Shown piece after piece: positions 34,829 to 43,722 of a stretch of 64,000 bases of DNA (the stretch's first letter is position 1; each line of letters begins with the position of its first letter). Source of the DNA: Paenibacillus pabuli. GTDB taxonomy: Bacteria; Bacillota; Bacilli; Paenibacillales; Paenibacillaceae. Position numbers and translations under genes: made by a program. The stretch spans positions 5,208,001 through 5,272,000 of the forward strand of contig NZ_CP073714.1 of assembly GCF_023101145.1 (NCBI RefSeq). Direction: 5' to 3'. A model generated the notes under the pieces. It saw nothing but the letters and a program-made list of their open reading frames with translations. It was not told the DNA's origin and searched no databases.

Positions 34829-36705
34829 TCTACCCCTCCAACGTTCCTGTCATAGAGCACCACGGACATAACGGATGCCTGACCTTTCTTCACTTGCTTA
34901 AATGGAGCGAAGCTCCATGATTTGACACGATCAGGATTCGTGATCACCATCGGTGTCGTCAGCGATGCCGCCTCGGCTCGCAACACAGCCAGGTCAAACT
35001 TAATTAACAGCTGCCCCGGCTCCACCGTATCCCCTTCCTGAACAAAGGCTTCAAAGTGGCCTTTCAGTTGGGATGTGTCGATCCCGATATGCAGCAGGAC
35101 CTCAAGTCCCTCCCGGGTTGAGATGCCGAGTGCGTGCATCGTTGGATACATGTGCATAATCGTTCCGTATACGGGCGAGACCAGCTCTCCCTTTTCCGGC
35201 ACAAAGGCTACTCCATCACCCACAAGCTTGGCTGCAAAAATCTGATCCGGCACCTCTTCAATCGGCAGCATTTTGCCCTGCACCGGAGCACAGAACAGAA
35301 CTTGTTGCAGATCCCGTTCAAGCAGCTTTGCAATCTCTTCCCGGATTAATTCCGAATAGGTACCAAATACCACTTGTACGTTACCGCCACCCAGCTTGAT
35401 GAGCCCTGCAGACCCCATACTCTTCATTGCAGCTGTATCAATTAACCGATCATTATGCACGGTGAGTCGAAGTCTCGTAATGCAGGCCTCTACCTGCACA
35501 ATGTTTTCTTTCCCGCCCAACGCTTCCAAAATGAGAGGAGCTTGATAAGGAATGTTACCTACCCAATCTTCCAGCACCGACCCCTCTTCGCGTCCTGGTG
35601 TTGGAATCTTGAACGTACGAATCGCCCATCTGAACAGGAAATAATAGACCAACCCATATAGTATGCCAATCGGTATGAGCTTCCACGCATTCTCCGATAG
35701 ATGGAAATTGAGTATGTAGTCTATAATGCCAGCCGAATAGGAGAAACCATGGCGTATATCAAGCCAGTAACTGATCCACATCGCAAGTCCTGACATGACT
35801 GCATGCACGATGAACAGATAAGGAGCCGCAAATAAAAAGGCAAACTCAATCTGCTCCGATACCCCTGTCAGAAAACAAACGAGTGCGGAAGTAAGAAATG
35901 TTTTTTTGATTTTCGGCTTCAGGTCTTCCCTTGCCTCCTGAATAATCGCAAAGGCGATGGCTGGAATCGCAAACATCATGATCGGGAATAACCCGGCCAT
36001 AAAATACCCTGCTGTTGGATCGCCCGCAAAAAATCGCGGTAAATCCCCTTGTACAATATTGCCGTCTGCTGTCTCATACGTCCCCAGTTGGAACCAGAAC
36101 ACATTGTTCAGCAGATGGTGCAGTCCGAAGGCCACCAGCACCCTGTACAAAACCCCATATATAAACAGCCCAAAACCGCCGAGACTGTATTCCCAAGTGG
36201 CGATGGCGTTCAATGCATGCTGCAGAATAGGTGCGATCCATAACATAAAGAAGGAGAACAGTGCTGAGCACAGCCCAACGATAAGCAAGACAAACCTGGA
36301 ACCACCAAAAAACTGTAAGATTTCTGGAAGTTTAATACTTTTGAAGCGATTATGCGTCAACCCGGCAAGTGCGCCGAGAATAATTCCGATTAAGGAAGCA
36401 GGTTGAACGGTGCCATCCCCGAAATTGCGAGTTACCTGATCATATATCACAATACCCGCCAGCGCAGCTAGTCCTGCTTGTCCGGCCTGGTTGGAGAGTC
36501 CCAGCGCTACACCGACAGCGAACAAATACGGCAAAAAATAAAAAATACCGTGTCCGGCCACGGTAGACACTTCACCAACAACTTTCAATCCCCAGGCGTC
36601 CCAGGGCAAACTGCCAACACTCAGCAAAATTGCGGCGGCGGGCAGGACCATTGTAGGCAGCATTACCGCTCGTCCGAGCTGCTGCAAGGATCCGAGCCAA
36701 TTCAT
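34825..36705 (-). CDS. nagE: PTS transporter IICBA, N-acetylglucosamine type
   Basis: 626-aa glucose-superfamily PTS permease in order IIC-IIB-IIA. The IIC part (to about 380) has a NagE-like GDLPRFFAGDPTAGYFMAG and HGFSYSAGIIDY; the IIB Cys lies in VEACITRLRL, and the IIA His in LLHIGIDTSQLKG. These segments resemble E. coli NagE more than PtsG, so GlcNAc uptake is favoured. The normally strict TEP(I/L)EF motif reads SEQIEF. A TTGACA promoter lies upstream, and AAGGAGAGG precedes the start. ptsI overlaps by 4 bases. Confidence 0.88.
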   Translation of the reverse strand: MNWLGSLQQLGRAVMLPTMVLPAAAILLSVGSLPWDAWGLKVVGEVSTVAGHGIFYFLPYLFAVGVALGLSNQAGQAGLAALAGIVIYDQVTRNFGDGTVQPASLIGIILGALAGLTHNRFKSIKLPEILQFFGGSRFVLLIVGLCSALFSFFMLWIAPILQHALNAIATWEYSLGGFGLFIYGVLYRVLVAFGLHHLLNNVFWFQLGTYETADGNIVQGDLPRFFAGDPTAGYFMAGLFPIMMFAIPAIAFAIIQEAREDLKPKIKKTFLTSALVCFLTGVSEQIEFAFLFAAPYLFIVHAVMSGLAMWISYWLDIRHGFSYSAGIIDYILNFHLSENAWKLIPIGILYGLVYYFLFRWAIRTFKIPTPGREEGSVLEDWVGNIPYQAPLILEALGGKENIVQVEACITRLRLTVHNDRLIDTAAMKSMGSAGLIKLGGGNVQVVFGTYSELIREEIAKLLERDLQQVLFCAPVQGKMLPIEEVPDQIFAAKLVGDGVAFVPEKGELVSPVYGTIMHMYPTMHALGISTREGLEVLLHIGIDTSQLKGHFEAFVQEGDTVEPGQLLIKFDLAVLRAEAASLTTPMVITNPDRVKSWSFAPFKQVKKGQASVMSVVLYDRNVGGVE

Positions 36706-36729
36706 GGCGACCTCTCCTTTCTATCCTAG

Positions 36730-36758
36730 ATGGTAAGCTTTACGCAACGTTTTGTCAA
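36730..36758 (-). promoter_or_regulatory. Promoter of the nagE-ptsI operon
   Basis: On the minus strand TTGACA (36758-36753) and TACCAT (36735-36730) are 17 bases apart. The -35 is perfect and the -10 is weak, consistent with a regulated promoter. Confidence 0.65.
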
Positions 36759-36810
36759 AGCAAAACAGTAACCTATTGGTAATTTATTCTATACCCAAAT
36801 TTCACAACAG

Positions 36811-36831
36811 AAAAAAACCCGTCAACACGAG
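36811..36831 (-). terminator. 3' half of a terminator split by the IS
   Basis: Holds the T-run and the GTTGACGGG arm (minus strand). Its partner arm CCCGTTAAC is at 38101-38109 on the other side of the IS. The halves pair in all nine positions once the IS and one CGAG copy are removed. Confidence 0.85.
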
Positions 36832-36869
36832 TGGTCAAGACCCCATTTAGTAGACATTATAAAAAGACC

Positions 36870-37754
36870 CTAGGCTGCAAACTGGCGTCGGTACTCTACC
36901 GGCGTCAGTTTCTTTAGTTTCCGTTGTGGCCGTTTTCGGTTGTAAAAACGGATATATTTTTCAATTTTGCTTTGTGCTTCGGTAAGCGTTCGGATATGAT
37001 AAGGATAGAGTCCTTCCGTTTTGAGATGCGAGAAGAAACTCTCCATCGAGGCATTGTCATAACAATTCCCTCGGCGAGACATGCTGATTCGGGCGCCAAC
37101 CTTTGGCAGCATGTCGTGGTAAGCATGAGACGTGTACTGGAACCCCTGGTCGCTGTGAACGACCAGTCCGGTCACGTTTTTTTGCTTCGCAAACGCTTTG
37201 CTGAATGTGCGGAGCACGAGATCATTGTCGTTACGTTCGCCCATTTCGTAAGCCACAATCTCGTTATTAAACAGATCCTTTATGGCTGAAAGATATATCC
37301 AGCGCTCTCCCACACGATACTGGGTAATGTCCGTTACCCATTTCTGATTCGGTTTTTCTGCACTGAAATCTCGCTTCAACAGGTTCTCTGCTACACGCTG
37401 CGCAGGTGCATACGAGCTGCTGGAGCGTCGTTTACGACGAATTCTGGCTTGAATACCGAGCATTTGCATCAGGCGGAGCACCTTTTTGTGGTTCATCCAA
37501 ATCCCTTGATCTTGCCAAAGGAACAACTGGAGCTGTCGATAACCATATTTGCCTTCATATCGTTGATACGTTTGAAGCACCTGCTTCTTCGCCTTTGCAT
37601 CGCGATCGATTCGTTTACGTTTTACATAGGCATAAAACCCACTCCGGGACACGCCAAACACATGGCATAGTTTCTGGATATCACCGTATGCCGCTACTTT
37701 TTCCATGATCTGAAATCTTTCTTGTTTGCTTCCTCCTTCCAGGTTACCAAGCAC
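36870..37754 (-). CDS. IS3-family transposase OrfB (DDE integrase domain)
   Basis: 294 residues of the catalytic half. The DDE triad is visible in WVTDITQY, VHSDQGFQYTS and NCYDNASMESFFSHLKTE, and the HTH_21 segment precedes it (HVFGVSRSGFYAY). It has no good SD of its own and lies in the -1 frame relative to OrfA, so it is expected to be made as an OrfAB fusion by frameshifting at the A AAA AAG heptamer at 37754-37760. Its frame is intact, so the element may be active. Confidence 0.95.
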   Translation of the reverse strand: MLGNLEGGSKQERFQIMEKVAAYGDIQKLCHVFGVSRSGFYAYVKRKRIDRDAKAKKQVLQTYQRYEGKYGYRQLQLFLWQDQGIWMNHKKVLRLMQMLGIQARIRRKRRSSSSYAPAQRVAENLLKRDFSAEKPNQKWVTDITQYRVGERWIYLSAIKDLFNNEIVAYEMGERNDNDLVLRTFSKAFAKQKNVTGLVVHSDQGFQYTSHAYHDMLPKVGARISMSRRGNCYDNASMESFFSHLKTEGLYPYHIRTLTEAQSKIEKYIRFYNRKRPQRKLKKLTPVEYRRQFAA

Positions 37755-38020
37755 TTTTTTAGCAACTCATTCTCCCGTTTCAGGTTTTGCACATAGCGGT
37801 CTTGATCCATGTATTCTTTTCGGCGACCTCGTTGATCCAACAGTCCAAACTCGCCTTGTTCCCGGTGTTTTCGCATCCAGCGCTTCATTCGTCCCGGGTC
37901 ATGAATTCCCAAATGTTCATTTATCTTTCGGTAAGTCCACCCCTCAACCGTATGCAAACGAATAGCCTCTTTTTTTAACTTCTCTGAATACGTTTTAAAC
38001 TTTTGTCCTTTAATCGTCAT
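37694..38020 (-). CDS. IS3-family transposase OrfA (HTH)
   Basis: 108-aa N-terminal part of the transposase. The HTH_28/Tnp_1-like helix-turn-helix reads GWTYRKINEHLGIHDPGRMKRWM, followed by a leucine-zipper-like QNLKRENELLKK. ATG 38020 has a G-run about 10 bases upstream. It overlaps OrfB by 61 bases, and the slippery A AAA AAG lies at the beginning of the overlap. Confidence 0.92.
   Translation of the reverse strand: MTIKGQKFKTYSEKLKKEAIRLHTVEGWTYRKINEHLGIHDPGRMKRWMRKHREQGEFGLLDQRGRRKEYMDQDRYVQNLKRENELLKKCLVTWKEEANKKDFRSWKK
37754..37760 (-). promoter_or_regulatory. Programmed -1 frameshift heptamer
   Basis: A AAA AAG in the zero frame of OrfA (codons CTA AAA AAG). A -1 slip enters OrfB at VLGNLEGG. 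This is the standard IS3-family signal. Confidence 0.88.
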
Positions 38021-38128
38021 AAAAAATGCACCCCCTAGAATTTCATCGGCTAAACCCAGGGGTTTTTCCAATGTCTATTCTAAGGGGTGCACTTCACGAG
38101 GTTAACGGGATTTTTTAGTGATTGAGAT

Positions 38129-38569
38129 TTAACCGCGTCCAGCACCGCGCAGAACGATGGAATCCTCTACCTTGATACAACGATTCGTTACCGCTGTCAT
38201 GCCGTTCTCAGCAGCAATCTGTACGGCTTCATCGCTGTGGATACCAAGCTGAAGCCACAATACATTTGCTTTGATTGCCGCAGCTTCACGAGCGACATCC
38301 GCGCAAAATTCATCGCGGCGGAATACATTCACAATATCTACCGGCTCAGGTATATCTGCGAGGGTCGCATATACCGTCTCCCCGAGAATCTCACCTTGTA
38401 CCAGCGGATTTACCGGGATGATGCGATAACCTCTGCTTTGCATGGCTTCCGCTACCATATAGGAAGTGCGATCTGATTTGTCCGATAAGCCGACGACTGC
38501 GATGTTGCCTGCCTTGCGTAAAAGTTGTCCAATTTCTTCACGAGTAGGGTTGTTAAATTCCATGTTCAA
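38129..38569 (-). CDS. CoA-binding domain protein (YneT/YccU type)
   Basis: 146-aa Rossmann-fold CoA-binding protein. It has the N-terminal IAVVGLSDKSDRTSYMVAEAMQ, the NPLVQGEILGETVYATLADIPEPVDIVNVFRR stretch and NRCIKVED at the end, matching B. subtilis YneT. Function is not established. A TTG start at 38569 has AAAGGA 6 bases upstream; an ATG two codons later is possible. Its original terminator is the one disrupted by the IS downstream. Confidence 0.88.
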   Translation of the reverse strand: MNMEFNNPTREEIGQLLRKAGNIAVVGLSDKSDRTSYMVAEAMQSRGYRIIPVNPLVQGEILGETVYATLADIPEPVDIVNVFRRDEFCADVAREAAAIKANVLWLQLGIHSDEAVQIAAENGMTAVTNRCIKVEDSIVLRGAGRG

Positions 38570-38674
38570 GCACCATCCTTTTCTGCTTAAAGTGCGTGTT
38601 CAAAAAGACCGATGCCTCCAGGCCATCCTTCGTAATCAAAAGCGGTTTTTTGAACAACTGCTTAACGTGTTATT

Positions 38675-39970
38675 TTACTCTTTTACCCATTGAACCGAGG
38701 CGCCAAGCGCCTGCAAATGATCGAAATATTGAGGATAAGACTTGGCTACATGGTGTGCATCCCGAATCCGAAGCGGTTCTTTGGCACGCAGACCAACAAC
38801 GGTCAATGCCATAATTACGCGATGATCGTAGTGAGCGTTAATCTCAACGCCGCCTTCGACGCCTTCCGGACGACCATGTACGATAATCTCGGCCTGGCGT
38901 TCCTCGACGTTGGCTCCCGCCTTCCGCAGTTCGTTCAAATAATCCGTAATTCGGTCACATTCCTTGTAACGTAAGTTCTCTACATTATAAAACCGTGAGG
39001 TGCCTTCCGCAAACACAGCTGCCGCTACCATCGCCAAAACCGCGTCTGTCGCGGCATCTCCGTCGAATTCCACCGCTTTTAATCTACCGTTACCTTGAAC
39101 ATGTACCACATCGTTCTCATGCGTCAGCGGCACTTCCATCATGCGCAGAACATCAACAATGGCACGCTCACCTTGTTTGCTCTGTTCCATCAATCGCAAA
39201 ATTTTAACATCCGATTGGGTGACAGCCGCGGCCGCGAGGACAGCTGCTGAACCCGGATAGTCCCCTTGAACCGTATATGTTTGTGGTTTATAGGCTTGGC
39301 CGCCAGGTACGCGGAAGGACATGTAATCATCACTCGCATGAATGACGATACCCGCCTGTTCCAGTACTTCCAGCGTCTGACCAATAACCACTTTGGATTT
39401 CAAGTCATTTAATACTTCAATTGTGCTCTCTTCGGCCAGAAGAGGAGTTACAAAGAGCAACGCGCTCAAATACTGGGAGCTGACCGAACCGGATACACGG
39501 ATATGTCCACCCTTGGCCTGGCCCCCTTTAATCGTAATTGGCAGACGTCCTTGCTCGTGCTGAACCTCAACACCCAGCTGACCAAGCGCATCGATCAAAT
39601 CATCATGTGGACGTTTGCCAAGAGAATCCGGGTACGTATTTACAAACGTCACCTCAGGACAAAGTGCCGTTACCCCCATCAGGAAACGCAGCACTGCACC
39701 CGCATTGCCTACATTCAGTTCGCGCACATCACGTGGATGGCTACCGAAGCCCTTAATGATGATTTTGCTGTCATCTTCTTCAAGTTCCGCTCCGAGATCG
39801 CGAATACATCTGCGCATAGCGTCACTATCTTCACTGTGGGCCGGGTAATGGATTGTACTCGTGCCTTCTGCAAGCGCAGCAGCAAGCAAATAGCGTGTGG
39901 TATAGTTTTTGGAAGACAAAGCTCCAATTTCCCCGTTCAGGGATGGGGTTGGTTTAACAATAACGTCCAT
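38675..39970 (-). CDS. aroA: 3-phosphoshikimate 1-carboxyvinyltransferase (EPSP synthase)
   Basis: 431-aa EPSP synthase for the shikimate pathway. Residues known from E. coli AroA are kept: the Lys/Arg of SSKNYTTR (K22/R27), the KRP Arg (R124), SVSSQY, the TDAVLA Asp (D313), RYKECDR (E341/R344), YDHR (R386) and AKSYPQYF (K411). The PEP/glyphosate loop differs: GNAGTAMRP becomes GNAGAVLRF, so T97 and P101 are replaced. It lies 105 bases upstream of the CoA-binding gene in the same direction. Confidence 0.95.
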   Translation of the reverse strand: MDVIVKPTPSLNGEIGALSSKNYTTRYLLAAALAEGTSTIHYPAHSEDSDAMRRCIRDLGAELEEDDSKIIIKGFGSHPRDVRELNVGNAGAVLRFLMGVTALCPEVTFVNTYPDSLGKRPHDDLIDALGQLGVEVQHEQGRLPITIKGGQAKGGHIRVSGSVSSQYLSALLFVTPLLAEESTIEVLNDLKSKVVIGQTLEVLEQAGIVIHASDDYMSFRVPGGQAYKPQTYTVQGDYPGSAAVLAAAAVTQSDVKILRLMEQSKQGERAIVDVLRMMEVPLTHENDVVHVQGNGRLKAVEFDGDAATDAVLAMVAAAVFAEGTSRFYNVENLRYKECDRITDYLNELRKAGANVEERQAEIIVHGRPEGVEGGVEINAHYDHRVIMALTVVGLRAKEPLRIRDAHHVAKSYPQYFDHLQALGASVQWVKE

Positions 39971-40076
39971 AGTTGAAATTCTCCTTCATTGATTATAATG
40001 TGCTTCGTTAGATGTTCCTGTTGCGTATCTGGTTCAGAACACATGCGGTGATGCTGTACTGCCAAATTGACATTCC

Positions 40077-40106
40077 ATACATCGCTTGGGTATCATTATA
40101 GGCGTT
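40077..40106 (+). promoter_or_regulatory. Sigma-A promoter of the rhodanese gene
   Basis: TTGACA at 40077-40082 and TATCAT at 40101-40106 with an 18-base spacer, 28 bases before the start codon. Confidence 0.75.
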
Positions 40107-40134
40107 AAGTCCATACAGAAAAGAGGACCTGAAT

Positions 40135-40440
40135 ATGACACAAATTGCTGAAATTGAACCTTCTGAGCTGCGCCGCCGTTTGCAGGCGGGAGAGAAGCTG
40201 CAGATGATAGACGTCCGTGAGGACGAAGAAGTCGCCCAAGGCATGATCGAGGGAGCCAAACATATCCCGCTTGGACAGATTCCGGACAGATTGTCCGAAA
40301 TTCAAAAGTCCGGTGAGATTATTCTGATCTGCCGCAGTGGATACCGCAGCGAGCGTGCCTGTGAGTATTTGCAGCAGCTCGGATATGATGGCTGTACCAA
40401 TATGGTTGGCGGCATGTTGCAATGGCAGCAGGAAGACTAA
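40135..40440 (+). CDS. Single-domain rhodanese
   Basis: 101-aa sulfurtransferase of the rhodanese superfamily, with MIDVREDEEVAQGMIEGAKHIPLG and the active loop ICRSGYRS carrying the catalytic Cys. Such proteins move sulfane sulfur; the acceptor is unknown. The gene has its own promoter and terminator and lies between aroA and aroK on the opposite strand. Confidence 0.93.
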   Translation: MTQIAEIEPSELRRRLQAGEKLQMIDVREDEEVAQGMIEGAKHIPLGQIPDRLSEIQKSGEIILICRSGYRSERACEYLQQLGYDGCTNMVGGMLQWQQED

Positions 40441-40530
40441 AAAAGCATCAGGATCGGGATAAAAGGTTAGGAGAGTTTGCAGGTAGCTGTTCTCAATAAC
40501 CACTGTGCGTCCCGATCCCTTACAGTCAGT

Positions 40531-40556
40531 CAAACGGGCCAATCGGCCCGTTTTTC
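40531..40556 (+). terminator. Terminator of the rhodanese gene
   Basis: AAACGGGCC / GGCCCGTTT stem with a 4-base loop and a T tail. About 80 bases upstream a second, widely spaced pair GGATCGGGA (40451-40459) / TCCCGATCC is also present. Confidence 0.94.
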
Positions 40557-40716
40557 ATATCCATCTACCACGATCCATGGCCACATTCACGACTTTAAAT
40601 TATTGGGCATATCTTCTTTCGTATGCAAAATGTATCCCACTCCATGCATCGTCCTGCACCCATGTGTACAGTCTATCCATACACTTCAACTGAAAAGAAA
40701 TGAAATAATTACAAGC

Positions 40717-41226
40717 TTAGACGCGGTAATGCGCTAAAATTAAACGAGTCACTTCAGAAGCGGATAACTCCGTTGTATCCACTGTGTAATGCGCAAACCG
40801 GTATGCGTCCTTACGTTCCTCCATAATGGTCTGAATGCGTTCCTCGGCATTGCCTGCCAAAAGCGGACGGTTATCACAACCGCTGACGCGTTCTACGATC
40901 ACTGCCGGATCAGCAGTCAGGGCAACGACCCATCCGTTCTTCGACATAACATCACAGTTGTCGGAACGCAGAACTACACCGCCTCCGGTTGCAATTACCT
41001 GCGCCTTTTTCTCCAGGACCGAACACAGCATGCGGCTCTCGGCATCGCGGAAATACGTCTCTCCCTTGCCTGTGAACAACTCAGGAATCGTACATCCTTC
41101 CTCTTTCTCCACCGCGGCGTCCACATCAATCAGTCGGTAACCCAGCTCGCGTGCGAGCATGTCAGCCACGGTTGATTTGCCAGTTCCCATCATGCCGATG
41201 AGAATAATATTGTTAGACTTGCTCAA
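40717..41226 (-). CDS. aroK: Shikimate kinase
   Basis: 169-aa P-loop kinase that phosphorylates shikimate. Walker A is GMMGTGKST, the shikimate-site residues lie in LIDVDAAVE and the GGGVVLR loop, and the lid region has CDNRPLLAG. TTG 41226 is preferred: AAAGGAG lies 8 bases upstream, while GTG 41235 directly abuts it. aroA lies nearby on the same strand, but the rhodanese gene intervenes on the other. Confidence 0.95.
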   Translation of the reverse strand: MSKSNNIILIGMMGTGKSTVADMLARELGYRLIDVDAAVEKEEGCTIPELFTGKGETYFRDAESRMLCSVLEKKAQVIATGGGVVLRSDNCDVMSKNGWVVALTADPAVIVERVSGCDNRPLLAGNAEERIQTIMEERKDAYRFAHYTVDTTELSASEVTRLILAHYRV

Positions 41227-41404
41227 GGTGTACACTCCTTTAATTCAAGCAATTCGTGAGCACTTTTGTCCTATCATAACACAGCCCTTCGGACTGGGGA
41301 AGGCCATAGTGGCCGACTTCCATTATAAGCATCCGCAAGCAGTTCATATCCCCGAACTAAAGCATCTCAGGTTCATAAAATAGAGGACCAACTTACACAT
41401 ACGA

Positions 41405-41457
41405 TAAAAAAGAGACCTGGAGTTCATCGGTATGAACCGACTCTCCAAGTCCCCTAT
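41405..41457 (-). terminator. Terminator of gndA
   Basis: Minus-strand GGGGACTTGGAG...CTCCAGGTCTC with an inner GGTTCAT/ATGAAC-type pairing and six T. The rest of the 315-base aroK-gndA gap shows nothing else. Confidence 0.9.
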
Positions 41458-41541
41458 CAAATTCTTGAGTCTCTCAACAGACCAGAGCTCCTGATCCAGG
41501 ATGCAATAGCCATATCTCGCTGACTCGCTCGCGTATAGGTG

Positions 41542-42951
41542 CTATTCCATCCAGTTGTGGTGGAAGCTGCCTTCTTTGTCCAGACGTTTGAACGTATGAG
41601 CACCAAAGTAGTCACGTTGTGCTTGCAACAAGTTCGCAGGCAAACGCTCTGTGCGGTAGCTATCGTAGTAGGACAGTGCACTGGAGAATCCAGGAACCGG
41701 AACGCCTTGAGTTACTGCAGCTGCCACAACTTCACGCCATGCACCTTGGTAGGATTCAACAATGTTTTGGAAGTATGGGTCCAGAAGCAGGTTTTTCAGT
41801 GCTGCATCCTTGTCATATGCTTCCTTGATGTTTTGCAGGAACTGCGAACGGATGATACAGCCACCTCGGAAGATCATGGCGATGTTGCCGTATTTCAGAT
41901 CCCAGCCGTACTCGTCGGAAGCTGCGCGCATTTGGGCAAAGCCTTGTGCGTAAGATACGATTTTACTTGCAAACAGCGCTTTGCGCACATTCTCGATGAA
42001 CGCTTTTTTGTCGCCAGAGAATGCTTCAACCGCAGGTCCGTTCAATATTTTGCTTGCCGCCACACGCTCGTCTTTCATTGCAGACAGGAAACGGGAGAAT
42101 ACGGATTCCGTAATCATGGACAAAGGTACACCCAGATCCAGTGCGCTTTGGCTTGTCCATTTGCCTGTTCCTTTTTGTCCGGCTGCATCCAGAATGACAT
42201 CAACCATCGGTTTGCCTGTTTCCGGATCGTATTTGGAGAAAATGTCTGCCGTAATCTCGATCAGATAGCTGTCGAGTTCACCTTTGTTCCAGTCCGTGAA
42301 GATTTCGTGCAGTTCCTCTACAGAAACGTTCAATACGGATTTGAGCAGGTGGTACGCCTCACCGATCAACTGCATATCTCCGTATTCGATACCGTTATGC
42401 ACCATTTTCACATAGTGTCCGGCACCATCTGGTCCGATATATGTACAACAAGGATCGTCACCGACTTTGGCCGAAATGGCTGTCAGGATCGGTTCAACCA
42501 GCTTGTACGCACTCTCTTGTCCACCTGGCATGATTGCCGGGCCTTTCAACGCGCCTTCTTCCCCACCCGATACGCCTGTACCGATGAAGCGAATGCCTTT
42601 GTCTTCCAGCTCTTTGCTGCGACGTTGAGTGTCAGGGAAGTATGCGTTACCGCCATCAATGATGATGTCGCCCTCATCCAGATGAGGAAGCAGTTGTTCA
42701 ATGGTTGCGTCGGTTGCATAACCGGCTTGTACCATGATCAGGATTTTGCGCGGGGATTCCAGGGATGCCACAAACTCTTCAATGGAGAATGTGCCTGTCA
42801 GGTTTTTACCTTCGGCTTCTTTCAGAAGATCGTTGGTTTTCTCCGGGGAACGGTTAAACACCGATACCGTGAAACCTCTGCTTTCAATGTTAAGGGCCAA
42901 ATTTTTGCCCATTACTGCAAGTCCAATGACACCGATCTGTTGTTTCGCCAT
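41542..42951 (-). CDS. gndA: 6-phosphogluconate dehydrogenase (decarboxylating)
   Basis: 469-aa enzyme of the oxidative pentose phosphate pathway, producing ribulose 5-phosphate, CO2 and NADPH. It has the dinucleotide site GLAVMGKNLALNI, FNRSPEKT contacting the NADP phosphate, SGGEEGAL, and the active-site Lys in KMVHNGIEYGD. ATG 42951 (MAKQQIG) is preferred with GGAGG 5 bases upstream; two other ATGs lie before it in frame. It is monocistronic with a terminator. Confidence 0.96.
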   Translation of the reverse strand: MAKQQIGVIGLAVMGKNLALNIESRGFTVSVFNRSPEKTNDLLKEAEGKNLTGTFSIEEFVASLESPRKILIMVQAGYATDATIEQLLPHLDEGDIIIDGGNAYFPDTQRRSKELEDKGIRFIGTGVSGGEEGALKGPAIMPGGQESAYKLVEPILTAISAKVGDDPCCTYIGPDGAGHYVKMVHNGIEYGDMQLIGEAYHLLKSVLNVSVEELHEIFTDWNKGELDSYLIEITADIFSKYDPETGKPMVDVILDAAGQKGTGKWTSQSALDLGVPLSMITESVFSRFLSAMKDERVAASKILNGPAVEAFSGDKKAFIENVRKALFASKIVSYAQGFAQMRAASDEYGWDLKYGNIAMIFRGGCIIRSQFLQNIKEAYDKDAALKNLLLDPYFQNIVESYQGAWREVVAAAVTQGVPVPGFSSALSYYDSYRTERLPANLLQAQRDYFGAHTFKRLDKEGSFHHNWME

Positions 42952-43061
42952 CTGGTCCTCCATCCTTTGCTCCAATTAATTTTATTGAAATAAATTCTCA
43001 ACAATACCCCCATTTTAACGGTTTTACGCATAGAAGTGAACCCCGGACCATGGTCACACAG

Positions 43062-43097
43062 CGATAAAACACCCCAATTGCCTGAGGTGTTCATCGT
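43062..43097 (-). terminator. Probable terminator of the 43123-43722 gene
   Basis: Minus-strand AACACC / GGTGTT hairpin with a long loop, followed by TTAT. It is weak. Confidence 0.5.
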
Positions 43098-43122
43098 ATT
43101 TTCATAAATACAGCGTTATATT

Positions 43123-43722
43123 TCAGCCTTCCAGCATCAACATGTGTCCTGACAACCGCTTTAAGACTTCACGACAGGCATTTGCTTTCTCGGTATTATT
43201 CATCTGAATGGCGGCATGCAGACGCTCCAGTTCATCGTCCACCTCCATGCGCAGCAGCATGAGCCGCTCCTCGCCTTCGCGCGAGAGGAACATTTCTTCC
43301 ATTTCTTCCGCCGTCGGCGCAGGTTCCTTTTGAAAAATAACACGCTGTTTGAACCCGGATACTTCAACGAGACGAATGACTTCTCCAAACAAAATGTTCT
43401 CCACGGTCATCTGCTGATCCTTAAATCGTTTCACAACGGCATGCCCGCGTGTATCCCCAATCAGCTTCTCCAACCATTCCGCAAGCTTTGCGTCCTTGAT
43501 AATATAATCTCCCGTCATCTTGTAATTCCCACTGCGCGTCTGTTGAAAACGGAGCTTTACCAGTTTGCGACCGGTGCGGACTGACAGAATAAAAAAGGAT
43601 TCGTCCTCGCTCCAATATAGTGAATACCCCTCACGAATAAGGTCTTTGATCAAATTTTGGATATGCCGACGGTTGAACCGCAGCTCCAGATTGCAATATT
43701 CAACTTCATAACTCTTATTCAC
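43123..43722 (-). CDS. Conserved hypothetical protein, 199 aa
   Basis: I do not recognise this family. The product is soluble and charged, with an N-terminal beta-rich part (YSLYWSEDESFFILSVRTGRKLVKLRF-like, in which FFILSVRTGRKLV is the core) and a C-terminal helical part with a likely coiled-coil (EEMEEMFLSREGEERLMLL, then DDELERLHAAIQ). The GTG start has GGAGGG about 7 bases upstream. A hairpin-rich leader precedes it (see findings). No neighbour gives functional context. Confidence 0.78.
   Translation of the reverse strand: MNKSYEVEYCNLELRFNRRHIQNLIKDLIREGYSLYWSEDESFFILSVRTGRKLVKLRFQQTRSGNYKMTGDYIIKDAKLAEWLEKLIGDTRGHAVVKRFKDQQMTVENILFGEVIRLVEVSGFKQRVIFQKEPAPTAEEMEEMFLSREGEERLMLLRMEVDDELERLHAAIQMNNTEKANACREVLKRLSGHMLMLEG

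Larger units (their letters stand above)
36832..38096 (-). mobile_element. IS3-family insertion sequence (IS150-like), 1265 bp
   Basis: Complete element with two overlapping transposase genes. Both ends read inward as TG(N6)ACCCC and continue with a recognisable TAGACATT, giving imperfect inverted repeats. A 4-base direct repeat CGAG flanks it (36828-36831 and 38097-38100). Joining the flanks across one CGAG restores an intact terminator hairpin, which confirms the borders. Confidence 0.92.

Noticed and set aside
36753..36775. A possible second cre site near the nagE-ptsI promoter
   Set aside because: The sequence around AACGTT does not meet the TGNAANCG core on either strand.
41539..42993. 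A 484-codon open frame on the strand opposite gndA
   Set aside because: It is a shadow of a highly conserved gene with biased codons. The product resembles no family and has no SD.
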